A stretch of 64,000 nt of DNA from Bactericera cockerelli (taxonomy: Eukaryota; Arthropoda; Insecta; Hemiptera; Triozidae). A program made the translations under genes and the position numbers. Positions 22,872 through 35,100 of the stretch are shown in pieces. The notes under the pieces were generated by a model. It did not search any database. It saw only the letters and a program-made list of their open reading frames with translations, and was not told where the DNA came from. How positions within the stretch are numbered: position 1 is the first letter of the stretch; every line of letters starts with the position of its first letter. Where the stretch lies: positions 20,776,931-20,840,930 of the forward strand of contig CM044964.1 in the NCBI GenBank assembly GCA_024516035.1. The letters run 5' to 3'.

Positions 22872-22980
22872 ATTAGCATCGATGGCACGTTGAATATGTG
22901 CTGAAGTTAAGCAACTGCTAGCGCGCTTGCGAATTGGAGTCTGACCAAATTCTCGATCCTACTCAGGCTGGGTGAGGTTA
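22872..22980 (+). mobile_element. 5S-rRNA-headed SINE, fragment
   Basis: GCATCGATGGCACGTTGAATA and AAGTTAAGCAACTG, then CTCAGGCTGGGTGAGGTTAA: a shortened 5S head joined to the central domain. Confidence 0.55.
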
Positions 22981-23112
22981 AACAAAGTTATGTAACAACA
23001 ACGAAAGGAGAAGAAAGAAAAGCGATCTTCCCACAGCGAAAGGTCAACCACACAGATCACAAGCGTCTAAAGTAGCTGCTGTTTAATAGCCACGAAAAAA
23101 AAGGCTGTGGAA

Positions 23113-23380
23113 GCCAGCGTCGATGGCATGTTGAATACACCGGTTCCCTTCAGAACACCGAAGTTAAGCGACATCCAGCGAGGTTAAGACTTGGATGGGT
23201 GACCATTCAAATTCTAATTCTCGTGACGCTGGCTTTTCCCGGCCCCACTCAGGCTGGGTGAGGTCAATGTGAGTAGCAGGTTTGTGAGTTTCCTGCGAAT
23301 GGAGGGTAAAACCCCCGTCGTGATATGACCATGGCAGTTGAAAGCGACGTTAAACCCCACATAAAAAAAAAAAAAAAAAA
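23113..23380 (+). mobile_element. 5S-rRNA-derived SINE, complete and recent
   Basis: The head (23113-23233, 121 bp) has 5S rRNA length. It has a closing stem (GCCAGCGTC with GACGCTGGC), the internal promoter A box region (AAGTTAAGC) and box C (GGATGGGTGACC). The central domain (CTCAGGCTGGGTGAGG to GTCGTGATATGACCATG), GACGTTAAACCCC and an A-tail follow. GGCTGTGGAA preceded by A's is duplicated on both sides (to 23112 and from 23381), showing retroposition into a family D SINE tail. Confidence 0.9.
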
Positions 23381-23390
23381 GGCTGTGGAA

Positions 23391-24140
23391 AACTTTTCAA
23401 GATGATTGAGCGAATGGACAACACAGAAATGTATATTCTGATTGAGTAAAAAAATCGTGGACTATAATTTTAATAATTTTGATTACATTATAATAATGGT
23501 AACTACATATTTCTTTAACGAAATACAAGAGTGTCTAAAACAATAGTGGATGTGTTCTTAGTTAATAAAAAAAATATCTATGAAATGAAAAAAAAAACTT
23601 TTAAAAATATTTAAAGACTAGTTATGTTACGTGTGGCAGAACAGATGAATATTTTAACTGTGTGAAAAATATAATATATTCGCTATACAACTAAAGCATC
23701 TATTGAATTTATTAATTTATTTTTATTCAAATAAATAAATAAATAAAAATAATCTATTGAAATTTCATTTTGATGATTTTATACAAAAATAATGATTCTA
23801 TGAATACCTATTTCATTATAATAATTAGAAATAAATATTACTAACGAGAGACAAAATGATGATGACAAAAAGCTAATGAACTTTTCGGGGCATTTTATTA
23901 TAATATATCGTAGATATGAGAGAGAAATAAATGTTTTACTTATTAAATGACAACACAACATTGCTGTCAGTATTTTTGCTGATTGCTAAAAGTACACAGC
24001 ATACCGATCGGTAAAATATATTATTTTTTCCTTGATACATTCTGTGAGTATATGGTAGTCACCGTGGCAGAGTGAGTCTGAGAAGATTTATCTATGCCTA
24101 TCTCACGGACACGGAACAATAGTTATTAATACTATCGGTA
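23391..24140. other. AT-rich intergenic DNA, no gene seen
   Basis: No exon, RNA gene or strong repeat recognised apart from simple AT tracts. Confidence 0.45.
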
Positions 24141-24142
24141 TA

Positions 24143-24310
24143 AGTCACCGTGGCCGAGTGAGTTAGCGTGCTAGGCATTGCACGCATGGTGACCTGGGTT
24201 CGATTCCCGCGGGGCAGGAATTTTTCTGCTCTGTACTTGGATGTTTGGGGTCCACTCATACCTCGTGAGGAAAAATGAGTAGTTACTTGTATGAGTAACG
24301 ACAAGTGTAT
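24143..24310 (+). mobile_element. tRNA-headed SINE, family C, 3'-truncated
   Basis: CACCGTGGCCGAGTGAGTTA head, GGTTCGATTCCCGC B box and the body to GTATGAGTAACGACAAG. A broken partial copy of the head lies just before it (24060-24085). Confidence 0.75.
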
Positions 24311-24914
24311 ATTATACAATAAAGTTCAACAACAAAATGTTTATTTTACAACAAAGATATAGAACATTTTCAATCAATTTAATCGCTCCAAGACAGTATT
24401 ATAAAATTTTATTTTATTTTTTACAATTAATTGATTTACCTTTAAAGTTACCTTGATAAAATTTACCTACCTTTGGAAATCAATAAATTGAGGGAGAAAA
24501 ACTTAGCGAGTTGAGAAGGAAAGTCTTTCAGTTTTTATTCATAAAATTCTCAAAGAATCTTCAAGATATCACCAATGAAAATATATCACTCAAGTAGATT
24601 TGTCTGCTTCAAATGTATCACATTATATGTATAAAAAATCTTTATTCGGTAACCAAAAATCACACTAAAAAAAAGACCTTTTTTATGTAAAATAATGAGA
24701 AAAAAAATAACAATAATGTAACATGAAGATTGGAGTTGAAAATTCCTAACGCAAACACAATTATTATAAAAACTAATTTAATAAAATTAAAGAAAATCAA
24801 TCAATACAGTAAATAAATAACAGACCAATAAGTAATGTAAAAGTATTTTTTTTTTAATTTATATTATTGTAAAAATAACGCAATTCGACACTTGCGGAAA
24901 TCTTTTGTTTAAAA

Positions 24915-25543
24915 CCGATCATTTGCGACAATGAAAAAAGGTTTCAAACCATACATTTGCGACAATATATTGCAGGTATAGATTTTAATGTTTCATACTG
25001 TGTGAATCAAATTTTAGTTCGTACTGGTAGGTGTTTTTTTGTTAGAGGAATTTTGTTGTTAGATAGGGTTAGGTAAAGTTAACAAGGTGAGATTGCACGA
25101 TAGATCACTGACTTCAGTTTGTCGGGTAGGATGGTTGGGTGAGGGGCTTAGGTTAGGTTGAAATTAGCGCAGGCGGTTAGGCCGGGTTGCGTAGCGACCC
25201 GGTCTAACCCTGCGCTAATTTCAACCTAACCTAAGCCCCTCACCCAAGCTATCCTAGCCGGCTAACGAAACACAACATTTAGTCTGACAACAGTTTGTCT
25301 GACAAGGAGTCTCCTCAAATAAAATAAATTTATCTATGATGAGAGAAGGAATTCATTAAATCGGATAAATTCACATACGTCCATATTTTAGTCGACCCGG
25401 TATTTATTTGGAAATTCCGAAATGAACAAAGGAGTTAACCTGTTCCTTTGTCTGTCTGATATTGTCGCAAACGTTACAGTGAATACCTTTTTCTGTTGTC
25501 GCAAATGTCGGGTTTTTTCAGGTAAATTGTCGCAAGTGATCGG
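24915..25543. mobile_element. 629 bp fold-back element with a long central palindrome
   Basis: CCGATCATTTGCGACAAT at the left is mirrored by ATTGTCGCAAGTGATCGG at the right, with further TTGCGACAAT copies inside both ends. The centre (25135-25247) is an almost perfect palindrome built from GGGCTTAGGTTAGGTTGAAA and its complement, with a short GC-rich loop region. Confidence 0.7.
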
Positions 25544-27060
25544 TAGCCAAAAATAAAATGTATTGATTTTTTATGTACCAATACATACATTAAAATGTAG
25601 AATGTAGATAAATAAACACTAAACTATAGAAAGACCTTTTTCTTCAGATCCCAATTTTTTTTTACAATCTACAAAATGAAAGGACTACATATGTTTTAAG
25701 AAAAAACTTTACATCAAAATTTTCTCTCTCAATTAATTATTATCTTTAGATATAAAAGACGATAGTAATACTTTCTATAACTTAAATATAATATATTGGA
25801 AAGTAAAATCTGGCCTATCTAATTATTACTTAAATGATTGTGCAAAATTACAAAATCAACATTCTATTATACAAAGAATAAAGCCCCAACTACAATGAGA
25901 CCATCAATAATCAAGTTTTAAGTTGATTTTAAATGCGGCAGCTGTGATTGTTATTTGTCTCACAATCGTTACACCACGGAAATTGGACTGACGTTCTGAT
26001 TGGAATTGTGGTCTCCGCCTAAAGGACTTGTCTGACGCACTACCCAAGGGAAATTAGGGCAGTTTTGAGTGAAATATTATTGAAAACATAATGGTTAAAA
26101 AATTATAGAGTATGAAACCATAATGGATTTTTGGACAAAATGGTACTAAACCAGTTCCCAACGGCAGAGTTGGATGATTGGCTAAACCCTTTTTATTATT
26201 TCAGTTATTTTAATTTTACACTTATCCAATTTTACACTTCGGCTGAGGTATGAAGAACCCCCTATACAAAGAAATAGAGCAAGGACTCCGATTGTTAAGT
26301 CTCCTCTGTAAATAAATATCATTAAAAAAAAAAAAGAAATACCTCGGCCGAGGTGTGAAGAATATACCTACATGAACACTACACAATACACCACACACAG
26401 GACACGGAAAGAGTCCAGAAAATTGCTTCTGGGCGTCCACAGGGTTTAATACCCCATCCATCCTTCCACCACTGTGACACAACACTCACGGCCACGGAAA
26501 GTAAGTAATTAATTGATGATATTCTAATTATTTCTTTATTTTAATTTTTTAAGCATAAACTAGGCCAGTATTATAAATCATTTCATACCACATTTATCCT
26601 TTTAGGTATATGTTTTTTTCTATAAAACGTTGTGTATTTTCTTATTTTTCCAACAATTAATAATAAAAAAGTGAAAGTAGAAGAACAAATGAATTGAATT
26701 ACTTAAAATTAAAATCAACATATTTCTCATGATTGATAGCAAACTACTAATGATTACGGACAAATATTTAATTTAAAAAATAGTATAAAAAAATTCAAAT
26801 TTGAATGACTACGTAAAATCTAAATTTGATTAAACAATTAACAAATATCGGCTTTAATAGTATTCAATTTTTTCGGGTGGGCTGGTTTCTTAAAACCATC
26901 TGTCTTTGGTTCAATGTGATGAGCCCTACAAGAGTTATTAAATATTCAGGTATGAGAAGAAGAATAGTTTCTACACCCTTTGAAGATGGGGCCGGCATCT
27001 AACTTACGAGGGGGGACCAAAAAAACCGGAATAATGTTGCTGCACAGTCTGTACTAGTTG
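25544..27060. other. AT-rich intergenic DNA, no gene seen
   Basis: No supported exon. Imperfect GCTGAGGTATGAAGAAC and GCCGAGGTGTGAAGAAT copies occur near 26240 and 26350. A repeat end with GAAGATGGGGCCGG is near 26985. Confidence 0.4.
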
Positions 27061-27064
27061 TAAA

Positions 27065-27355
27065 TAATAATAATAATATCGCCTTATTTATACTGCCCGA
27101 TTGGGACTATTCAGTCCCATTATTCTGGATTAATGGGACTTTAATAGTCTTAATCGGGCAGTATAAATAAGGTGATATTATTATTATTATAAAATTATGT
27201 ATTATTCCAGCAGTAAGCCCAAGACGTATTATTATGTGGTATAAATCCTAAATGGGAGGATAACTTGTCATGTCCCGGCTGGGTTTCGAACCCGCCACCT
27301 CTGGAATATCTGGATTCAAACAGTGCCGCTTTTAGCACTGAGCTACCGGGACAGT
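27065..27355 (-). mobile_element. Family B SINE with a fold-back duplication of its tail
   Basis: A reverse family B copy (to CTACCGGGACAG). At its start, 27075-27180, the tail TATACTGCCCGATTGGGACT is followed by an inverted copy, making a hairpin bounded by (TAA)n runs. Confidence 0.7.
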
Positions 27356-28315
27356 CGTTGTTCTACGAATCAAATGAAAGGAAATCTTCTTCTGAGTTAG
27401 TTAAAAAGTTTGATCAAGATATTACAACATGTTCGATCATTAGAGCTAAATCGCTTAGGCTCAGAGGATCAAGTAAGAGAGTGATGGCCCTTCCTTAAGA
27501 AGATGGTGCGGAAATTACTTCATGACGTCTGTAGTGACGTCACAGATTCAATACGTTGGCTTCCAATCTAAACACATGAAAACACACAAATATGTGTGTA
27601 GTGACGTCACAGATTCAATACGTTGGCTTCCAATCGTACAATCTAAACACATGAAAGCTCACAACTATGTGTGTAGTGACGTCACAGATTCAATATGTTG
27701 GCTTCCCATCGAAACACATGAAAGCACACAACTATGTGTGTAGTGACGTCACAGATTCAATACGTTGGCTTTCAATCTAAACACATGAAAGCACACAACT
27801 ACGTGTGTAGTGACGTCACAGATTCAATACGTTGGATTCCAATCTAAACACATGAAAGCACACAACTATGTCTGCAGTGACGTCACAGATTCAATACGTT
27901 GGCTTCCAATCGTACAATCTAAACACATGAAAGCACACAAATATGTCTGTAGTGACGTCACAGATTCAATACGTTGGATTCCAATCTAAACACATGAAAG
28001 CACACAAATATGTCTGTAGTGACGTCACAGATTCAATACGTTGGCTTCCAATCGTACAATCTAAACATATGAAAGCACACAACTATGTATGTGTGTAGTG
28101 ACGTCACAGATTCAATACGTTGGCTTCCAATCGTACAATCGAAACACATGAAAGCACACAACTATGTATGTGTGTAGTGAAGTCACAGATTCAATACGTT
28201 GGCTTCCAATCGTACAATCTAAACACATAAAAGCACACAACTATGTGTGTAGTGACGTCACACATTCAACACGTTGGCTTCCGTACAATCTAAACACATG
28301 AAAGCACACAACTAT

Positions 28316-28442
28316 CACCCGTATTTATGAACACCGAATTTTGCCTGAGCAATGTCTCAAGCAAGGTATTGGCCAATAATATTATAGGAAATCATGCTTC
28401 AGACCATGCTCAAACGGCGTTTTCTGTTCATAAATACGGCTG
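28316..28442. mobile_element. 127 bp MITE inserted in the satellite
   Basis: Termini CACCCGTATTTATGAACA and TGTTCATAAATACGGCTG. The flanks rejoin to a normal satellite unit if TAT is taken as the target duplication. A second copy, with an eroded left end, is at about 38022-38148. Confidence 0.75.
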
Positions 28443-28722
28443 TATGTGTGTAGTGACGTCACAGATTCAATACGTCGGCTTCCAATCGTACAATCTAAGC
28501 ACATGAAAGCACACAACTATGTCTGTAGTGACGTCACAGATTCAATACGTTGGCTTACCATCTAAATACATGAAAGCACACAACTATGTCTGTAGTGACG
28601 TCACAGATTCAACACGTTGGCTTCCAATCTAAACACATGAAAGCACACTACTATGCGTGTAATGACATCACAGATTCAATACGTCGGCTTCCAATCTGAA
28701 CACATGAAAATCTAAAAGTCCG

Positions 28723-28885
28723 GTAAGAGACCAGACGGAATGACTATGATTCCATGGAAAAATGGAAAACCCCTCGTCTGGGACGTAACTTGTGTTGACA
28801 CCTTGGCAGTGTCTAACATAGGATTTTTTCTAGAAGGACCAGGTGAGGCTGCCAAACAAGCTGTTTGTTTGGCAAAGCTCACAGA
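28723..28885 (+). pseudogene. Retroelement C-terminal fragment within the satellite
   Basis: Translates to [20 protein letters not shown] followed by [10 protein letters not shown] and a GPGEAAKQA segment, the same region as at 14300-14420. Satellite resumes directly after it. Confidence 0.65.
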
Positions 28886-28999
28886 TTCAATACGTTGGCT
28901 TCCAATCGTACAATCTAAACACATGAAACTATATCTGTAGAGACGTCACGGATTCAATACGTTGACACATGAAAGCACACAGCAATGTGTGTAGTGACG

Positions 29000-31900
29000 T
29001 CACAGATTCAATACGTCGGCTTCCAATCGTACAATCGAAACACATGAAAGACAAGGAACACCACGAGCATGATGGTGACGCACAGCAGTGCCTGGAGACA
29101 CAGGGGCCGGGCCTGTAGTCATGACGACGCCAGCACGTAGCAGCGCGGCTGTGACGTCACAATCACGTCGTTGATATGGTGAGGCGGCGGGGGGGGCTGG
29201 GCGATGATGACGTGAGCCAGTGGCGGATGGGCGACGGGGGGCGGGGGGGCAGGACTTCTGGAAGCAGAGGCACCCGGAGCCGGAGGTGCCCGAGGAGCCG
29301 GCACTGGACTTGAACAGGAGCTTCTCCTCGCGCTCCCGCTCCTGCAGACACTTGTCGAAGTAGTCGTGCTCCTTGAGATACCTGAGGGAGGAGTTGTTAT
29401 TATTATTATTCAGGCGCGGCTGGTGAGAAAATGATTTTGGGGGTACTGCCACGTAAGGTGGACTAAAATGACATTTATGCAGTTGCTCTTTCATTATCCA
29501 AGAAGTTTGAGTTCATTTTAAATGCGAGTCATAATATTTATGCATTCATTAATCTAGATGTGTGATAATTTTCACAATGAATGAGCTAGGAATTGAAAAT
29601 CCTCTATTTTTTATATATATTTTTTTATTATTGAATAGGAAAATCCTCTAGTTTTTGTGTTTGGGGGTGCTGCAGTTCCGCAGCTCCTTAGCACCGGCCG
29701 CGCCTGTTATTATTATTATTATAGAAAGCTTTATTAGGTAGAACAAAAAATATATACAGTAGAACTCAATAAAATATAAAGAAAAACAAAAAGATTAAGC
29801 AAATATACAACAACAACAAAAAGAGAATGAAGTTAATGTCCTACCTAGAGGGCGGGGTTATTGCCTGTGACAATCTCTTCCACCCAACCCTTCTTTAGGT
29901 ATGGAAGAGCTTTCGTTACTGACCCGGAGGTTGCGGGTTCGAATCCTGGACGGAGCGGAAAATTCTTACCGAGTTTTTCCGTTATATTATACGAGTATGT
30001 AAATAAATATATTTCAAGTATTTGTTGAAAAAAAATATTACCTTTAAAAAATGTATAGATAGGAAACCCCGATGAGCGGCGTTAATATTTTACTACTGCG
30101 CTCACGAATAGTTCACTTGCTATGCGGAAGGCCCCGAGTTTTCAGTCTTACCTCGGCAGTATAAACAAGGTATATTCTAAATGAAAAAAAAAAAAAATAT
30201 CTAAAAAGCCTTTTCTAGTTACCTTCCCTGTTGGTGGTTACCTTCCACTTCTTCTTTTACTCTGTCTTATCCCGCTTGAGCAGGGTCGACGTTGTTCAAC
30301 CTCATGGTTGAGGTTGGTTGGTTTCTGGCACATTTTTTACGGCTGGATGCCCTTCCTAACGCCAAAGATTCTATTTGATTTAACGTCCTGGATTAGGACG
30401 GGGGTTTTACCCTCCATTCGCTGGAAATCGTCCCAGCTACCCACATTAACCTCACGCAGCCTGGGTAGGGCCGGAAATTCCAGCCTCACGTGTTTGGATG
30501 GAACAGAATTTTCTTCGAAAAGTCTGCCCCAGCCGGGAGTTGAACTCGGGAACTCTGGACTACGGGCAGTAGTCACAACCATTACGCCACGGAGGCTGGT
30601 TACCTTCCACTAAAGAGTGTTATTATTATTAATAATAATCCAGCGCTTACCAAACAGGGGGCCACCTATGTTCCGCCAAATACTCCTGATTCTCCGCGTG
30701 CAGAGATTTGAGAAGCTTGGCGGACGTCTTGCACTTGCAGAGTCGGTTGTAGTTCACACAGAGATAGTTCATACACCACCCAGCCAGCTGATGTGCATTG
30801 TGGAACTGTAACAAAATTTACATTTAAAAAAAACGGAGCAAAAATTTTTTTTACTAAAACAAATGTACCTACTGTACTTTGGATTTCTAATTTTAGAAAT
30901 TTATCGGACGTAATAAGAAAAAACTAAACACAAATGTCTTTAAAATACAAAGAAAAGAACTTCCATTATAAAAAGTGCCGTATTCCTCTGATATAAATAA
31001 TAATATCTAATAATAATAATATCGCTTTATTTATACTGCCCGATAAGGACTATTAAAGTCCCATTATTCCAGCAGTAAGCCCAAGACATATTATTATGTG
31101 GTAAAAATCCCAAATGGGAGGATAACTTGTCATGTCCCGGCTGGGTTTTGAACCCACGACCTCTGGAACCTGTGGATTCACAGAGTGCCGCCTTTACCAC
31201 TGAGCTACCGGGACAGACGGGACAGAATAAACAAAGTATTCGTAATCTGAATTATTCTGTTGCTAAAGTATGTTCATATGGACGCCCAGATCCAATGTCT
31301 AGGCTCCTTTCATGTCTATAAATAATTAAAAAACAAACATATTTTTTAAAATGGCTTTCTTTAAAGTGGCAGGGTCTCACAGGTGAGCTCTTCCACTCAA
31401 CCACTTGTTCTTGTTTTTTTTTCCAACCAATCGAAAAAAGTCCTTACCTTGGCAGGCTCCAACAACTTCAAACAGAGCAGTATCAATTCGTCACACCCGT
31501 AGCATTTCAGCTGTTCTACCACAATCGTTTCTCCTTACCTTGGCAGGCTCCAACAACTTCAAACAGAGCGGTATCAATTCGTCACACCCGTAGCATTTCA
31601 GCTGTTCCACCAATCGTTTCTCCTTACCTTGGCAGGCTCCAACAACTTCAAACAGAGCGGTATCAATTCGTCACACCCGTAGCATTTCAGCTGTTCCACC
31701 AATCGTTTCTCCTTACCTTGGCAGGCTCCAACAACTTCAAACAGAGCGGTATCAACTCGTCACACCCGTAGCATTTCAGCTGTTCCACCAATCGTTTCTC
31801 CTTACCTTGGCAGGCTCCAACAACTTCAAACAGAGCGGTATCAACTCGTCACACCCGTAGCATTTCAGCTGTTCCACCAATCGTTTCTCCTTACCTTGGC

Positions 31901-32068
31901 AGGCTCCAACAACTTCAAACAGAGCGGTATCAACTCGTCACACCCGTAGCATTTCAGCTGTTCCACCAATCGGTGGGTGTTGGGAAGAGATTGCCACAGG
32001 CAATAACCCCGCCCTTTAGGTAGAACATTATTGTTATTTTCTTTTTTTATTTATTTATTTTGTTGTTT

Positions 32069-32102
<34 letters not shown>

Positions 32103-35100
32103 CTTAATTTTATACTGTTACCTTTGTACTTTGTCCTCCTATTAAAGCTTGGAAAAAAAAAATTCTCCTTACCTTGGCAGGCTCCAACAACTTCAAACAG
32201 AGCGGTATCAACTCGTCACACCCGTAGCATTTCAGCTGTTCCACCAATCGGTGGGTGTTGGGAAGAGATTGCCACAGGCAATAACCCCGCCCTTTAGGTA
32301 GAACATTATTGTTATTTTCTTTTTTTATTTATTTATTTTGTTGTTTGTTTTTTTTTTTTTTTTCTTTTCTTTTCTTAATTTTATACTGTTACCTTTGTAC
32401 TTTGTCCTCCTAATAAAGCTTGAAAAAAAAAAATATTTCTCCTTACCTTCGCAGGCTCCAACAACTTCAAACAGAGCGGTATCAATTCGTCACACCCGTA
32501 GCATTTCAGCTGTTCCACCAATTGTTTCTCCTTACCTTGGCAGGCTCCAACAACTTCAAACAGAGCGGTATCAATTCGTCACACCCGTAGCATTTCAGCT
32601 GTTCCACCAATCGTTGGGTGGAAGAGATTGCCACTGGCAATAACCCCGCCCTTTAGGTAGGACATTATTGTTATTTTCTTTTTTTACTTATTTATTTTGT
32701 TTGTTTGTTTGTTTGTTTTGTTTTGTTTTTTTTTTTTTTTTTCTTAATTTTATACTGTTACCTTTGTACTTTGTCCTCCTAATAAAGCTTGAAAAAAAAA
32801 AATATTTCTCCTTACCTTCGCAGGCTCCAACAACTTCAAACAGAGCGGTATCAACTCGTCACACCCGTAGCATTTCAGCTGTTCCACCAATCGCTTCTCG
32901 ATCAGATTCGTGAGGCGGGCCAGGCAGAGACGGTTGGCCAGCTCCAGAATGTCAACACACTTGTTAGGGTTCAGAACTACGCCGGAGCTAAGCTCATCCG
33001 TGTAAATGAAATCCAGAAGGATCTGGAACGTGTCAGCTCGGATTCCTGGGAACACGATCTGAAATAATAATAATAGTTTATTTATTTTCTTTATAAAGAA
33101 ACATTTATACAAAGGTACTTCTCCTAAGCTTTGAAGAGCTTCTAAGAGAAGAGAGGAAAACAAATGAAGCAACGTCCAGGGAGGTTAGGAATTGAATGGA
33201 TGAACAAGTAAGGGTTCAGAACCACCCCGGAGCTGAGCTCATCCGTGTAAATGAAATCCAGAAGGATCTGGAACGTGTCAGCTCGGATTCCTGGGAACAC
33301 GATCTGAAATAAGACGGGGAAAACAAGTGAAGCAACGTCCAGGGAGGTTAGGGATTGAATGGGTGAACAAATAAGGGTTCAGAACCACGCCGGAGCTGTA
33401 ATAATAATAATAATCCAGAAGGATCTGAAACGTGTCAGCTCGGATTCCTGGGAACACGATCTGAAATAAGAAGGGGAAAAGAAGTTAAGCAACGTCCAGA
33501 AAGGTTAGGAATTGAATGGGTGAACAAATAAGGGTTCAGAACCACGCCGGAGCTGTAATAATAATAATAATCCAGAATGATCTGGAACGTGTCAGATCGG
33601 GTTCCTGGGAACACGATCTGAAATAAGACGGGGAAAAAAAGTTAAGCAACGTCCAGGGAGGTTAGGAATTGAATGGGTGAGCAATTCATAATAATAATAA
33701 TAATAATAAAATGATTTTATTGTACATTTTACACGATATGACATGTATACAAAGTAACTTAAAACTAAAAGTAAAATTAAAACATAAAAATAAGTGAAAA
33801 TAAGTAAAGTATTGGGCATTTTAAAAAATAAAATAAAAATAATAGTAATAATAATCATAATATAATAATAATAAATGCATTTTATTGTACATTTTACACC
33901 ATATGACAAATATGACATGTATACTTAGAAGCCATTCAAAGCTTCGGAGAAGCACCTTTGTATATATGTTTCTTTATAATAAAAAAAAAAATCAGGATCT
34001 CTGGACTACGGGCAGTAATCACAACCGTTACGCCACACGGAGAAGTAAAACAATAAATTCCAGCTCACCACTTTGGCGGACCAGCCTGGGTAGGGCCGGA
34101 AATGCCAGCCTCACATGTATACGGAGGGAACAGAATTTTCTCTAAAAAATCTGCTCCGACCGGGGATCGAACTCAGGATCTCTGGACGACGGGCAGTAGT
34201 CACAACCGTTACGCCACACGGAGAAGTAAGAAATCAAATTCCAGCTCACCACTTTTAACTGAAGTAATATTCACGTGGTTCCGGTTGACATTTCCCATGT
34301 AAACAGTCATAGTCGGAAAGGTATTAGTTGGTAAGAGTCCAACATTATCTGGCGAGCTTCGGTAATGGCTTTTCAGGGTTGAGTTTTTCATCTCTGTACA
34401 TCTGTCGCAGAAATTGCCATTTATCCATGAGGATTTTCTTCTCCGTCATATGACATTTGCATGGTTTCCCAAAAAAAAAAAAAAAAAAAAAGCTCACCAC
34501 TTTGGCGGACCCCTCCCGGAAGTCCCCACTGAACATGGCCTGGAACATCTCACACCTAGACATGAGCAGGGGCCGGTGTGAGGGGAACATCCCGTCCTCC
34601 AGCTGGAACAGTACGTCCGAGAACAGGCCCTGGGACAGGCCTAGCTCCTGTAAACGGTGCCTGAAGTTCTGAAACACACATTCAAACACAAAACGATTGG
34701 TTTTAATAAGGGTTGGGTGGAAGAGATTCATCATCATAGGGTGGCGTAATCGTGAACGATGGTAGCCAAACAGTGGAGTAATGACTTAGCACCTCTACCA
34801 CTGTCCATACAAGGAGGCTAATAATTGACAAGGGCCCCCAGAACCAAGCCAATGCTACTCTACTCCCTGTTTATAGTCCCCCAGCCAGACTGCTGGTCTA
34901 CTCCCTGTTTATAGTCCCCCAGCCATATCTCCCAAAGGCAATAACTCCGCCCTTTAGTTAGGACATATATTATGTACATATTCATTTATTTTTTCTTCTC
35001 TTATATTGTATTTTAATTTGTAATTATTTGTGTTGTATATAATATGTCTAATTAATAAGGTGTTAATAAATAAATGAAATAAAACAATGTTGTTGTAGCC

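Larger units (their letters stand above)
27525..29050 (+). repeat. ~70-80 bp satellite with TGACGTCA in most units
   Basis: About 18 units of the type TAGTGACGTCACAGATTCAA, GTTGGCTTCCAATC, CACATGAAAGCACACAACTA. Length variants come from an optional CGTACAATC. The array abuts the last RhoBTB exon and is interrupted by a MITE (28316-28442) and a retroelement fragment (28723-28885). At least a dozen units keep the perfect palindrome TGACGTCA. Confidence 0.9.

Noticed and set aside
23113..23233. Functional 5S rRNA gene
   Set aside because: Length and boxes fit 5S, but it is fused to a SINE central domain, has an A-tail and is bounded by a target-site duplication.
27525..29050. CRISPR array
   Set aside because: Repeats are contiguous long units with no unique spacers of constant length, and the genome is eukaryotic.
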